Assembly: GCF_022808645.1 (NCBI RefSeq) | Contig: NZ_JAKZKT010000011.1 | Location: 1 to 64,000 of the forward strand | DNA: 64,000 bases | Reading direction: 5' to 3' | Source of the DNA: Bacillus litorisediminis | GTDB lineage: Bacteria > Bacillota > Bacilli > Bacillales > JC228 | Shown: positions 35,767 through 44,879 of the stretch, one piece after another | Numbering within the stretch: the stretch's first letter is position 1 | Layout: each line of letters opens with the position of its first letter | Position numbers and translations under genes: made by a program | The notes under the pieces: generated by a model | Told to the model about the DNA's origin: nothing | The model's database searches: none | The model's input: the letters and a program-made list of their open reading frames with translations, nothing else

Positions 35767-37239
35767 ATGTTTAAGAAAATCTTTATCTTTTTGTTCGCTG
35801 TAGTCATGAGTATGACTTTAGCCGCTTGTTCAGATCAGGCTGAGAAGAAAGAGGAAAACAATGAAGATACCGCCGAAGAGGGAACGGTTACCCTGAAAAT
35901 TGCATTTAAGGATGAAGGTCCATCCAATCCAGTAGCTGTCCAATATTTTGATGAATTAGAAAAGGCTCTAAAACGTGACAAAAATTTGGATGTGAATTTT
36001 GAACAAGTTGAATTACCACAAGGAAACTATGCAGAAAAACTAAATCTATTGCTTTATAGCGGAGAAATTCCGGATATTATTTACTTCCAAGGCGGAGATG
36101 TTCAGATTTCTCAGCAAGGATTGCTGGAAGACTTAAGACCTTATATTGAAGAATCGGAATATATTAAGGATGTTTTATATCCATACAATGAGAAAAGATT
36201 AGAAAACTATCCATATTTACTATGGATCAAGCCGCTTTCTCAAAAAACACCAGTTATACGCGGAGATTGGTTTGAGCAAATGGAAAGCTCCCAGGCTTTA
36301 ATGGAAGATCCGACAGTCGATAACTATTACGCTTTCTTCAAAGAGCTCGTGGATAAAGCACCAGGCAATGGAAAGCCAACAAGCGCTGTTACGGTAGCAG
36401 GTGATATTACTGAATTAGATTTTATCTTTAACATGGCTTTTGGCATTACAAATACTTGGATTAAAACAGAAGAAGGCTATCAATATGCAAAAACTACGGA
36501 ATACGAGAAAAACAAACTAGAATTCTACAACAAATTATATGAAGAAGGTTTGCTTGACCCACAATACCTGACAAAAGCATGGGATACGAAAGAAAAAGCT
36601 TTCTATGACGGAGATGTGGGTGTCATCGTAGGTACAAATGGTAAGGTAATCGACCTGTACAATGGAAAAATGACGCAAGTGAATGGTGAAGGTGCTGAAT
36701 TAGTGGTGCTTCCGCCAGCAAAAGGAGTAGCTCAAGGTTTTGGTGCGACCGATATTACAAAGGAATCTCGCGGTGTGGCGATTTCCTCTCAATCTGAACA
36801 TAAGGATATTGCCTTCCAGGTGTTAGATTATTTAGCTAGCCCACAAGGCCAAATGCTTGACCGCTTAGGCTTTGAAGGGGATCACTATCAAATTGTCGAT
36901 GGCCAAATTGAATTAAATGACAAATACTACAGTGAATGGTATTGACGTTTCTGGGAGCCAGCTGAGTTCAATCCTGAAACACCTGTAAAAACTCCGCTGC
37001 TAAGTGAGCCAGCTGCTAAATCGGCTGAGATTGTGAATGAGTATTATACTGAAGATAATAGCTTCATTATTCCAGATGAGTTCGTAGCTAACTGGGATGC
37101 GATGGAAAATCTTTATAAAGAATATGCTTCTGATATTATCACTGGTAAACGGCCAATCGATGATTTTGATCAATTTGTAGAAGAATGGAAAAATGCCGGT
37201 GGAGAACAAATCACTGAATACGCGAACGAAAATCTATAA
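35767..37239 (+). pseudogene. ABC solute-binding lipoprotein (LplA type) interrupted by an in-frame TGA
   Basis: The receptor of the ABC importer. ATG 35767 (after GGGAGG) begins a lipoprotein signal ending in LAACSD, followed by a cluster-B binding-protein fold. The frame meets TGA at 36943-36945 after 392 codons (NDKYYSEWY) and then continues in the same frame for 97 more sense codons (RFWEPAEFNPETP and onward) to TAA at 37239. Together this gives about 490 residues, the usual LplA length. A single-base change from TGG or CGA would explain it. It may be a sequencing error, a recent mutation or leaky readthrough (TGA followed by C). Confidence 0.8.
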
Positions 37240-37253
37240 AGGGAGTCTTTCCA

Positions 37254-38429
37254 ATGGTTTCATTTAAGGATCGAGTAAGGGGTGTCGTTTTATCTACTGC
37301 TCTTGGAGATGCGATGGGAGCCCCCGTGGAAAAGCTAAGCTACGAAGAAATAAAAAGTCAATATAACCGGGTCGAATCCTTGCGTACCAGGTGGTATAAA
37401 GAAGACTATCCACTTGACCTTACGTTGGGAAGAAAGAGGGGCAACGGCATTGTAACAGATGATACCTTGATGACAGTTGCCCTTATCAAGGTCTATCTTA
37501 AAGAAAAAAGACATCTCGACGCGTATGATATGGGGAATGAGTTTGTCAAAGAAATTGCTTTCAGAAAAACTTATATTCCGGAATTCGGCAGAGAGGCGCT
37601 CATTATTGATCGCCTCTTCTATCCCGAAAAATATATCTTTATGCGCCATGTGTTAGCTAACTGCGATCCGCGTGAAGCGGGAATTGGGAATATGGTCAAT
37701 TGTGGAGCGGCTATGTATATCGCTCCGATTGGAGTCGTTAATGCATGTAACCCAAAAGCAGCCTATGATGAAGCCATTCTTTTTGCAATGGGACACCAAA
37801 ACAGCTACGGGTTAGAAGCTGCTGGGGTTCTGGCAGCCTGTGTGGCCAAGGCATTTGAAGAAAATGTAACGGTGGATGAGATTGTAGACACCGCTATTTA
37901 CTATGCGAAGGATGGCACAAAAGCTGCGATACAGGATTTAACCGATGCTGCGAGGAATTTGCGAAGTGAAAAAGCCAATATGGATTTAGTGGTTCAAACT
38001 TTCCATCAAGCTTTAGAAAAATATTCTCCAATGAAAGATGATGTTCACCGGAAGATTGAAAAAGTCGGAGTTCCTTCTAATCACTATACGCCGAGCCGGC
38101 TCTTTTCGATTGAGGAGCTTCCGCTGGCTTTAGCTTTTATCGTCTTACATGAGGGAGACTACTATTCTGCTATTCTGGACGGAATTAACTCCGGCAGAGA
38201 CACTGATTCAATCGGTGTAATGATTGGCGTTATTTTAGGAGCCATGCATGGTGTTGGCTCGATTATGGAGGAAGACATTCTATTGCTAGAAGAAACCAAT
38301 AAGTTGAAGCTGATCCAGGTGGCAGACGAATTTGCTGAAGTAGCAAAACTCATCATCGCAGAAGACCTCCGGGTGAATGAAAAAAGAAAAGCGTACTTCG
38401 AGAGAAATGCAGAACTAGGGGTTGAGTAA
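37254..38429 (+). CDS. ADP-ribosylglycohydrolase family protein
   Basis: A 391-aa protein of the DraG/ARH family, which hydrolyses N- or O-ribosyl bonds with two magnesium ions. Metal motifs are GIVTDDTLM (near residue 65) and GRDTDSIGVMIG near the C-terminus, with LGDAMGAPVEK at the start. In a catabolic operon it probably releases ribose or ADP-ribose-like units from an imported compound. It is directly followed by a second family member with no gap. Confidence 0.88.
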   Translation: MVSFKDRVRGVVLSTALGDAMGAPVEKLSYEEIKSQYNRVESLRTRWYKEDYPLDLTLGRKRGNGIVTDDTLMTVALIKVYLKEKRHLDAYDMGNEFVKEIAFRKTYIPEFGREALIIDRLFYPEKYIFMRHVLANCDPREAGIGNMVNCGAAMYIAPIGVVNACNPKAAYDEAILFAMGHQNSYGLEAAGVLAACVAKAFEENVTVDEIVDTAIYYAKDGTKAAIQDLTDAARNLRSEKANMDLVVQTFHQALEKYSPMKDDVHRKIEKVGVPSNHYTPSRLFSIEELPLALAFIVLHEGDYYSAILDGINSGRDTDSIGVMIGVILGAMHGVGSIMEEDILLLEETNKLKLIQVADEFAEVAKLIIAEDLRVNEKRKAYFERNAELGVE

Positions 38430-40541
38430 ATGCTTCCTGAAAACTACTTAGAGAAAGTATACGCAGGATTTTTAGGGATGAATATAGGGATTCGCTTAGG
38501 AGCGCCGCTTGAACCGGTGGAGTGGACCTATGAAAAAATACAAGAAATTCACGGCGATATTCGTGGATACGTCAAGGATTATAATATGTTTTCAGCCGAT
38601 GATGATGCAAATGGGCCGGTCTTTTTTATTCGGGCTCTTATCGATGATGCAGTTGGAAGGGAATTGACTGCTGAAGACGTGGGCAGGGCTTGGCTCAACT
38701 ATACACGGGAAGGTATTGGCATGTTCTGGTGGGGCGGAGAAAACATCAGTACCGAACATACCGCTTATTTAAACCTGAAGAGAGGGATTTCTGCACCAAG
38801 GTCGGGTTCAGCTGATGTAAATGGCCTTATCTTGGCTGAACAAATTGGCGGGCAAATTTTCGTAGATACATGGGGTTTGTTGTTTCCGAACGATGTGTTC
38901 AAAGCTGCTCAGTATGCAGAAATTGCAGCCAGTGTATCCCATGATAAAAATGGATTGTATGGGGCACGTTTTATGGCTGCTTGTATTTCTAAGGCATTTT
39001 CAGCTAAAGGGATTGACGAAGTAATCGAAGCTGGACTTTCCGTGATTCCAAAGCAGTCCACCTATTATGAAGTTGCACAGGCTGTAATGGACTTTTACAA
39101 AAAGCACCCGGATGAAGAGGATTTCAGAAAGTGCCGTCAATTTCTTGAAGATGAATGGGGCTATGATAAGTACACGGGTGTATGTCATATTATCCCGAAT
39201 GCTGGTGTGTGTGTTCTTGCTTTACTATACGGGAAAGGTGACTTTGCGAGAACGATTGAAATAGCTACGATGTGCAGCTGGGATACGGATTGTAATGCGG
39301 GCAATGTTGGTACGATTGTAGGCGTCCTGAATGGAATTGAAGGAATTCCTAACCATTATCGTGCACCGGTTAATGATTTTATTGTTACTTCGAGTGTTTC
39401 TGGATACTTGAACTTATTGGATATCCCGACTTTTTGTAAAGAACTGGCTGTATTAGGGTATAAACTAGCAGCAGAAGAGATTCCGGATTATTTAAAGGAC
39501 AGCTATCGCCTTGGGGAAGTGTACTTTGATTTTACATTACCGGGATCAACCCATGGTTTTCGTACGAATAATCGTTTTAAAACTCTCCTTCGCCATAATA
39601 GTGAAGTGGGCTATTCTTCAAAGGGTTCCTTGGAAGTTCTTTTCGACCGGATGGTAGAAGGGGACCAAAGTAGAGTTTTTTACAAACCCTTTTATCGAAG
39701 AGAAGATTTTAATGATGAAAAGTACAAACCGACTTTTGCTCCGAATGCTTATAGCGGGCAAACAGTTTCAGCAGAGGTTTTTCTGGACAAATGGCAGGGA
39801 GAAGACGTGTATCTAACGCCTTATGTACGCAATACATTTTCAAAAGAAGTAGTATTGCTGGAAAAGGTGGTTTTAGAACAGCATCAATGGACACATGTAG
39901 AATTTGTGATTCCTGATACTGACGGTGCCATGATTGATGAGGTAGGATTTGTGGTGGAAAGCCCATCTCCATTGCATAATCGGGCATTCGGAAAGCTGTT
40001 TATTGACGAGTTCCGCATTTATGGAAATGCTACGTATTTTGTGGATTTTTCGAAGCAAGCGGTTGAATTTAAAAGCATCACCCCGTTTGCTCACCATCGG
40101 GGAGAGTGGCTTCTCGAGGATGGGTATATAAAATGCGTAACCGAGGAGGACGCTACTTCCTATACAGGCAATTACTATTGCCGTGATGTTGAGTTACAAG
40201 CAGCGATTAAGCCTGTCAGTGGTAATAGTCATGGTCTCCTAATCCGGGCAAAAGGGACAGAACGGTATTACTTCATTGGTTTTGATGGTGAGGGACAAGT
40301 ATCTTTTATAAGAAATGATTTTGGTATTAGGCGATTGCTAACGGTTTCTTATAAGTGGGACCATGGTAAGGTATATGAGTTTCACGTTTCATGCAAAGGA
40401 AATTTGATTGAGTTTGAAGTTAACGGGGAACTTCTTTTTGAAAGCGATCAGCTCCAAAATGAATATGGAATGATTGGCTTAGCCGTTCTTGAACAAGGGG
40501 AAACTGAATGCCATCGTTTCAAAGTGAAAGAGATCAATTAA
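38430..40541 (+). CDS. ADP-ribosylglycohydrolase family protein with C-terminal beta-sandwich domain
   Basis: A 703-aa two-part protein. Residues 1 to about 340 are an ADP-ribosylglycohydrolase fold, but the first metal motif reads SADDDANGP instead of TDDT, while WDTDCNAGNVG keeps the second. Residues about 370-700 look like beta-sandwich domains resembling LamG/3-keto-disaccharide-hydrolase modules (AAIKPVSGNSHGLLIRAKG, YYFIGFDGEGQVSFIRND). No signal peptide is visible. The ATG follows the previous stop immediately, so translation is coupled. Confidence 0.8.
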   Translation: MLPENYLEKVYAGFLGMNIGIRLGAPLEPVEWTYEKIQEIHGDIRGYVKDYNMFSADDDANGPVFFIRALIDDAVGRELTAEDVGRAWLNYTREGIGMFWWGGENISTEHTAYLNLKRGISAPRSGSADVNGLILAEQIGGQIFVDTWGLLFPNDVFKAAQYAEIAASVSHDKNGLYGARFMAACISKAFSAKGIDEVIEAGLSVIPKQSTYYEVAQAVMDFYKKHPDEEDFRKCRQFLEDEWGYDKYTGVCHIIPNAGVCVLALLYGKGDFARTIEIATMCSWDTDCNAGNVGTIVGVLNGIEGIPNHYRAPVNDFIVTSSVSGYLNLLDIPTFCKELAVLGYKLAAEEIPDYLKDSYRLGEVYFDFTLPGSTHGFRTNNRFKTLLRHNSEVGYSSKGSLEVLFDRMVEGDQSRVFYKPFYRREDFNDEKYKPTFAPNAYSGQTVSAEVFLDKWQGEDVYLTPYVRNTFSKEVVLLEKVVLEQHQWTHVEFVIPDTDGAMIDEVGFVVESPSPLHNRAFGKLFIDEFRIYGNATYFVDFSKQAVEFKSITPFAHHRGEWLLEDGYIKCVTEEDATSYTGNYYCRDVELQAAIKPVSGNSHGLLIRAKGTERYYFIGFDGEGQVSFIRNDFGIRRLLTVSYKWDHGKVYEFHVSCKGNLIEFEVNGELLFESDQLQNEYGMIGLAVLEQGETECHRFKVKEIN

Positions 40542-40551
40542 ACGGGATGGG

Positions 40552-40608
40552 AAGGCTCAAGGTAGATGCTGTTTGAAATATTCAGGGTCATTCCTTGAGC
40601 CTTTTACA
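40552..40608 (+). terminator. rho-independent terminator of the AtuA/ABC operon
   Basis: Arms GGCTCAAGG and CCTTGAGCC are followed by TTTT. It sits between the glycohydrolase and the LacI gene. Confidence 0.65.
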
Positions 40609-40707
40609 TTTGCAGTGGTTGGATTTTATATCGTAATAAATAGATTCCGAAAACAGCATGTATATAATAAAAACAAGATAGACTTAGCAAATAAAAGGAG
40701 ACAATTT

Positions 40708-41718
40708 GTGAAAAGCAAAATAACAATACGAGATGTAGCGAAGGAAGCCGGTGTGTCTGTCGCCACTGTTTCTCGATATTTAAATAATAATGGATATATC
40801 AGTGATCAGGCAGAGAAAAAAATAAAAGATGTAATGGACCGCCTTAACTATCAGCCCAATGAGATTGCAAGAGGGCTAGCTATGAAAAAAACCAGGACAA
40901 TTGCTTTAATTATCCCTGATATCACAAACCCCTTTTTCCCGGAACTCGTAGTTGCCATTGAAAAAGTGGCTAAATCAAAGGGATACAGTATTATATTAGT
41001 CAACACGTATGACGATGATCTGCAAAACAATGATTTCTGGGTCCAGCTTCAAAATAGATATGTCGATGGTTTTATTTTGGCATCATTCCAATTTGATGAA
41101 AAAGTTTTAAAAGGAATTGAGGAACTTCAAATCCCTTTTGTAAGAATTGATCGAGCTGCGGATTATAATACGGATGATTCCATTGGATTAAATAATTTTA
41201 AAGGGGCAAGTTTAGCTGTTGATCATTTAATAGAAGTTGGCTGCAGAAATATTGCGCATATCAGCGGTCCAGCTTCGTATCCGCCTTCTCAAGACAGAAT
41301 GAGAGGCTACCTAGATAGATTAGCAAGCCGCTTTCCAGAAAAGGAACCTATCGTATATGAAGGAGATTTTTCATTAGAAAGCGGAAAGGTCTTAACTGAA
41401 AAGTTATTTCAGGAAAATCCCAATGTGGATGGTATATTTTTAGCTAATGACCTGATGGCGATCGGATCGCTAAAGGCTTTAAAACTAATGGGAATCCAAG
41501 TCCCGACACAGGTTGCCCTAATCGGCTTTGACGGAATTAAACTAACGGAAATGGTTGAACCGGAAATAAGCACAGTCGAACAGCCGATTTACGAAATCGG
41601 CATTATAGCAACCAACAAACTCATCCATAAAATCGAAGGTACCAACGGTCTTCCCGATGAAAAAGAACTTGATGTCCGCCTAGTCAAAAGACGCTCAACC
41701 TTAGGATTCGGGGTGTAA
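40708..41718 (+). CDS. LacI-family transcriptional regulator
   Basis: A 336-aa repressor with an N-terminal helix-turn-helix (ITIRDVAKEAGVSVATVSRYL) and a periplasmic-binding-protein-like effector domain. GTG 40708 is chosen because AAGGAG lies 7 bases upstream; the open frame further upstream includes the terminator. It is the likely owner of the TGTAACCGGTTACA operators at 31185 and 31266. Confidence 0.9.
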   Translation: MKSKITIRDVAKEAGVSVATVSRYLNNNGYISDQAEKKIKDVMDRLNYQPNEIARGLAMKKTRTIALIIPDITNPFFPELVVAIEKVAKSKGYSIILVNTYDDDLQNNDFWVQLQNRYVDGFILASFQFDEKVLKGIEELQIPFVRIDRAADYNTDDSIGLNNFKGASLAVDHLIEVGCRNIAHISGPASYPPSQDRMRGYLDRLASRFPEKEPIVYEGDFSLESGKVLTEKLFQENPNVDGIFLANDLMAIGSLKALKLMGIQVPTQVALIGFDGIKLTEMVEPEISTVEQPIYEIGIIATNKLIHKIEGTNGLPDEKELDVRLVKRRSTLGFGV

Positions 41719-41727
41719 AACGGAGGT

Positions 41728-41792
41728 GAAACATAGGGACGGTTCTTGTGTTTCGGAAATCAGAATGAAACACAAGAACCGTCCCTATGTTA
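41728..41792. repeat. RAYT-type repeat, paired halves (TTGTG type)
   Basis: The forward half ends TTGTGTTTC and the reverse half starts GAAACACAA. The stem runs through GGGACGG/CCGTCCC and CATAGGG/CCCTATG. It starts 10 bp after the LacI stop. Confidence 0.88.
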
Positions 41793-41850
41793 TAATTCAC
41801 TTAACATTAGGAAAATTTCGTTAAAATTCTGATAGAAAGGATTTTTTAGA

Positions 41851-42966
41851 ATGAGAATAATAGTCGTAGGAGCGGGAATTGTTGGAGCAAGCGCAGCTTA
41901 TCATTTATCGAAAAAGGGTGCGGACGTTGTCTTGGTTGATAAGTTTCATGAGGGGCAAGCGACTGCAGCGGGTGCGGGTATTGTCTGCCCCTGGATTTCA
42001 AGAGTAGAAGATCAAGACTGGTATACGTTTGCTAAAGGCGGAGCCTGTTACTATCCGAATTTAGTTTCCCAGCTGAAAGAGGATGGTGAACATGAATTTG
42101 GATATCGGGTGGTTGGTGCATTAGCTGTCAGTAATGATGAAGATGAATTGAATAGAATTGAAGACAAGGTAAGAAAACGTCAAGCTGAAACACCTGCGGT
42201 TGGTGAGGTTACCCGCTTATCTCCGGAAGAAGCTCGTAATATGTTTCCTCCTCTAAGAGCCAACTTAGGAGCTGTATACGTAACTGGAGCCGCTCGAGTG
42301 GATGGACGATTATTAAGAGATGCAATGAAAAGAGCAGCGCAAAAACATGGGGTAGTTCATCAGGCTGGAGAAGCTAAGCTTGAAGTGGCAGATGGAAAAG
42401 TAACCGGCGTCAAAGTAAATGATGAATTCTTATCTGCAGATGCTGTTGTAATCGCAGCAGGAGCATGGGCTTCAGAATTATTACAGCCATTCGGCATCAG
42501 TATTCCGGTTGAACCCCAAAAGGGACAAATCGTACATCTAACGCTTCCAGGCCAAGATACATCCAATTGGCCAGTCGTTCTTCCGCAAAGCAGTCATTAT
42601 CTTGTCTCTTTTGATGATCGGGTTGTGGTTGGGGCAACAAGGGAAACGGGTTCCGGATTTGACTATCGTGTAACGGCTGCCGGACTCAAAGAAGTGTTGG
42701 ATGAAGCGTTATCAGTAGCACCAGGTCTATCAGACAGTACACTTCATGACATCAGGATTGGATTTCGTCCAGCTGGTCCAGATTACTTGCCGTTATTCGG
42801 ACATGTACCTTCAATCGATGGAGTAGTAGTTGCTACGGGTCTTGGCGCCTCAGGCCTTACAATCGGTCCATACATAGGGAAATTAGCGGCTCAACTGGCA
42901 TTAAATGAAGAAGTGGAAGTTGATATTAGTCCTTGTAATCCATTTAGAAACAGTGTAAATGTTTGA
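41851..42966 (+). CDS. FAD-dependent oxidoreductase, DAO (glycine/D-amino acid oxidase) family
   Basis: A 371-aa flavoprotein with the N-terminal dinucleotide motif VVGAGIVGASAAYHL and a C-terminal FAD contact around GLGASGLTIGPYIGKL. DAO-family members oxidise amines or amino acids such as glycine, sarcosine or D-amino acids. It stands alone between two paired repeats and the substrate cannot be named. Confidence 0.87.
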   Translation: MRIIVVGAGIVGASAAYHLSKKGADVVLVDKFHEGQATAAGAGIVCPWISRVEDQDWYTFAKGGACYYPNLVSQLKEDGEHEFGYRVVGALAVSNDEDELNRIEDKVRKRQAETPAVGEVTRLSPEEARNMFPPLRANLGAVYVTGAARVDGRLLRDAMKRAAQKHGVVHQAGEAKLEVADGKVTGVKVNDEFLSADAVVIAAGAWASELLQPFGISIPVEPQKGQIVHLTLPGQDTSNWPVVLPQSSHYLVSFDDRVVVGATRETGSGFDYRVTAAGLKEVLDEALSVAPGLSDSTLHDIRIGFRPAGPDYLPLFGHVPSIDGVVVATGLGASGLTIGPYIGKLAAQLALNEEVEVDISPCNPFRNSVNV

Positions 42967-42970
42967 TTTT

Positions 42971-43036
42971 GAAACGGAGGGACGGTTCTTGTGTTTCATT
43001 CTTGATTTTGAAACACAAGAACCGTCCCTTTGTTTC
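42971..43036. repeat. RAYT-type repeat, paired halves (TTGTG type)
   Basis: Forward TTGTGTTTC and reverse GAAACACAA halves. It lies between the convergent oxidase and ADP-ribosylglycohydrolase genes. Confidence 0.88.
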
Positions 43037-43046
43037 ACCCATGTTT

Positions 43047-44036
43047 TTACCTCCGATATGGATAAAGCCTCTCCGCCAGCTCACGCAGGTTCACGTTATT
43101 CACTGTTTCAAGCTGCTCAACTATATCTAAAGGAATAGCCTCAATTCCGGAGTAGGCACCGCATAATCCGCCGGTCATGGCACCGATGGTATCGCAATCT
43201 CCGCCTAGACTTGCAGCAAGCTGGGTTCCTTTCATAGGATCTCCTTTTGCATAGTAGGCGAGAGCAATAGCGGTAGGGACCGCTTCTGTTGTCGCTACTC
43301 CAGCACCAATGATATTATACAGCTTATCCATAAGAACTTCTTCTTCATCACCATTGTCAATCCATTCTAAGGCGAGCTTAAGCCGTACTTTGGAGGAAGC
43401 TCCGTACGTATCATTCCCGCGATTCATGCCGACATCGTATGCTTTAAAAGCATTTTCAAGAATTGTATTCCAGTTGTCTGTGTCGATAGCGGTAGAAATG
43501 GCTGCAGCCAGCATAGCAGCACCTGCTATAGCGATATTGGTGTTATGAGTTCCCTTACTTGCTTCTTCGACATTATCTACTAAAGCGGTTATATCCTCCG
43601 ATTTACTAATCATGCCAATCGGGGCAATCCTCATTGCAGCTCCGTTTGTATCACCCATTCCACCGGCTTCTTCGACAGGGACGCCATTTTGAATATTTCT
43701 CAATGCCTTTTCAGAGCTTGGTCCTAAATATCTTTTATTAAAAGCATCATTTTCTTCAGCCCACTCTAGTATCGCATAAGCAATCGAGGCCGCTTCGATC
43801 TTTCCATTGTTTTTTATAATAGATTGACAGATTTTGATGGCTTGAGATGTATCGTCGGTAAACTCTCCCGCTTTAAATCCCTTTACAATAAAATGGTCAT
43901 CGGGGCCAGGCAGAAATTCAGTGATTTTACCAAACCGTTCTTTAACCTTTTTTCTTGACCATAACTCGGAGGGCATTCCCATGGCATCTCCTAAAGCCAC
44001 ACCCACTAAACTTCCAACCACCTTGCTGAGTGACAT
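43047..44036 (-). CDS. ADP-ribosylglycohydrolase family protein
   Basis: A 329-aa DraG/ARH-type protein with canonical metal motifs GEFTDDTSQ and GGDCDTIGAMTGG. It is the last gene of the GntR/ECF operon, which suggests that it acts on the ECF substrate or on a riboside derived from it. It is the third family member in under 7 kb. Confidence 0.88.
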   Translation of the reverse strand: MSLSKVVGSLVGVALGDAMGMPSELWSRKKVKERFGKITEFLPGPDDHFIVKGFKAGEFTDDTSQAIKICQSIIKNNGKIEAASIAYAILEWAEENDAFNKRYLGPSSEKALRNIQNGVPVEEAGGMGDTNGAAMRIAPIGMISKSEDITALVDNVEEASKGTHNTNIAIAGAAMLAAAISTAIDTDNWNTILENAFKAYDVGMNRGNDTYGASSKVRLKLALEWIDNGDEEEVLMDKLYNIIGAGVATTEAVPTAIALAYYAKGDPMKGTQLAASLGGDCDTIGAMTGGLCGAYSGIEAIPLDIVEQLETVNNVNLRELAERLYPYRR

Positions 44037-44072
44037 AGAGCAGCAACTCCTTCAAAATATCGTATCTATTTC

Positions 44073-44879
44073 CTAAATAACCCCATATCCTAACATTCGC
44101 AAATATATTAATGATCCTGTAATGACTAATACGGTTGCAAAAAAGATGTAATCTTTAGACTGCATCTTTAAAGTTTTAATAGCGGTTCGTTTTTTGGAGG
44201 CTCCATAGCCCCGATTCAACATTGAAATAGCAAGCTTCTCTGACATTCGTATAGAGTCTACAAAAAGCGGGATCATCACAGGAATAAAAGCCTTGATCTG
44301 ACTGAAAAATCCGTTTCCGGCAAGCTTTGCACCCCGTGCTTTTTGTGCATCATAAACCTGGTTGACTTTTTTCTGCATGGTTGGAATAAAGCGAATCCCT
44401 GTTACGACGATAAAGGTGAGCGGCTGGGGTAGCCGCATGGCGTTCAACAATTGAATAAAATCATCTAAAGGTGTCGTTGCCGTAAAAAGGGAGGTGAGAA
44501 CAACCATGGTGTATATCCTAAAAATTAAAGTCAGACCAAAGAATAATCCTCCATATAAAAAAGGGAGACCTTCATCAAACCAGCCATAAAATAGTACCTG
44601 CTGCGCAAACTCACTTTTAAATTGATCAGCAGGGTAGGTGAACCCTGATATGGAAATCATCATGAAAAAAATAGGAACTAAAGGCTTTAAAAGTTTCCAT
44701 AATTGTGAGAAAGGAATATTTATATAAACATAAATAATCGTAATAAACAAGGCGAGCACCGCATTGAAGAGCGGATGATTAAAAATAAAGGAAACTACCG
44801 TTAATAATAAGAACACCAGAGCTTTTACTCTTACATCCAGTCTATGGACAAAACTATTACTCGGGATGTAATCAAGCAT
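44073..44879 (-). CDS. ecfT: ECF transporter transmembrane subunit (EcfT)
   Basis: A 268-aa integral membrane scaffold that couples the ATPase to the S component. It has about five helices and a coupling segment with VYDAQKARGA and SMLNRGYGA, the Ala-Arg-Gly motifs of EcfT. It overlaps the ATPase gene by 8 bp. Confidence 0.88.
   Translation of the reverse strand: MLDYIPSNSFVHRLDVRVKALVFLLLTVVSFIFNHPLFNAVLALFITIIYVYINIPFSQLWKLLKPLVPIFFMMISISGFTYPADQFKSEFAQQVLFYGWFDEGLPFLYGGLFFGLTLIFRIYTMVVLTSLFTATTPLDDFIQLLNAMRLPQPLTFIVVTGIRFIPTMQKKVNQVYDAQKARGAKLAGNGFFSQIKAFIPVMIPLFVDSIRMSEKLAISMLNRGYGASKKRTAIKTLKMQSKDYIFFATVLVITGSLIYLRMLGYGVI

Noticed and set aside
40573-40707. Longer N-terminus for the LacI protein
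   Set aside because: It would include the terminator hairpin; GTG 40708 has AAGGAG at proper distance and gives the usual HTH position.
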